Part shown: one piece after another, positions 63,965 to 64,000 of the stretch
Layout of the letters: each line of letters begins with the position of its first letter
How positions within the stretch are numbered: the first letter of the stretch is position 1
DNA from: Arsukibacterium sp.
GTDB taxonomy: Bacteria; Pseudomonadota; Gammaproteobacteria; Enterobacterales; Alteromonadaceae
Direction of reading: 5' to 3'
DNA length: 64,000 nt
NCBI RefSeq assembly: GCF_018402695.1
Contig: NZ_JAGYIM010000009.1
Coordinates: forward strand, 418,493-482,492
The notes under the pieces: generated by a model
What the model saw: the letters and a program-made list of their open reading frames with translations, nothing else
Told to the model about the DNA's origin: nothing
The model's database searches: none
Position numbers and translations under genes: made by a program

Positions 63965-64000
63965 TTACAGGTTCATGTTTAATGCCCATTAATGCACTGG

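Overview
The window looks like a chromosomal segment of a marine or freshwater gammaproteobacterium of the Alteromonadales / Rheinheimera-Alishewanella type. The reasons are the mix of ccoG, srkA, dsbA, DUF3010, DUF4920, a compact porin, and a uvrA ... yajR-like MFS ... ssb arrangement. No rRNA or tRNA gene was seen, so the genus is inferred from gene content only.

Region 1 (about 1-31,034) is core-like sequence of fairly even, moderately high GC. It holds a 3' permease fragment, a metallo-beta-lactamase-fold lipoprotein and a retropepsin-like protease. Next come a KfrA-like coiled-coil protein, topB, a secreted cyclophilin, and a ParA/ribbon-helix-helix pair. These are followed by ccoG-srkA-dsbA, several small conserved genes, a porin and uvrA with a LexA box. 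Between uvrA and the yajR-ssb pair sits an alpha-glucoside utilisation locus: TonB receptor, LacI regulator, beta-phosphoglucomutase, GH65 phosphorylase and two MFS transporters. Three near-identical LacI-type operators (TGCAATCGATTGCA) tie it together. Two copies of a long extragenic palindromic repeat lie at about 212-284 and 19,295-19,402.

Region 2 (about 31,035 to at least 39,605) starts immediately after the ssb stop codon and is an integrative element. It carries three different tyrosine-recombinase-fold genes plus a small coiled-coil gene (397, 528, 729 and 138 aa). From memory this order and size pattern matches the intA-tfp-intB-srap module of strand-biased circularizing integrative elements (SEs), and more distantly Tn554 tnpABC. 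Imperfect direct repeats of about 40 bp lie between ssb and the first integrase. Downstream is a poorly characterised set: a 98-aa protein, an XRE regulator, a degenerate integrase-like protein, a 107-aa protein, and a decayed tandem paralogue of that 107-aa protein.

Region 3 (39,798-54,541) is lower-GC copper/silver cargo. It has cusSR, a small secreted Cys-rich protein, a DUF411 protein, cusC, a cusB with a fused CusF-like domain, and cusA. A copC-like gene with a Met-Lys-Asp repeat tail and copD follow, then a MerR regulator with a textbook 19-bp-spacer promoter, a copper P-type ATPase and a cupredoxin. It ends in an inverted 3' remnant of a second cusA.

Region 4 (54,579-64,000) is Zn/Cd/Co cargo. 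It holds YnfA, a CDF exporter, a CadR-type MerR regulator diverging from a second CDF-like transporter, a His-rich small protein and czcCBA. The last feature is a glutaredoxin-MauE-type membrane gene whose 5' part is broken or missing. The right end of the element is not visible, so the island is at least 33 kb and its outer boundary is unknown. Together, a recombinase module inserted at the 3' end of ssb appears to have brought in a stacked set of copper/silver and zinc/cadmium/cobalt resistance systems that cover sensing, cytoplasmic export, periplasmic handling and trans-envelope efflux.
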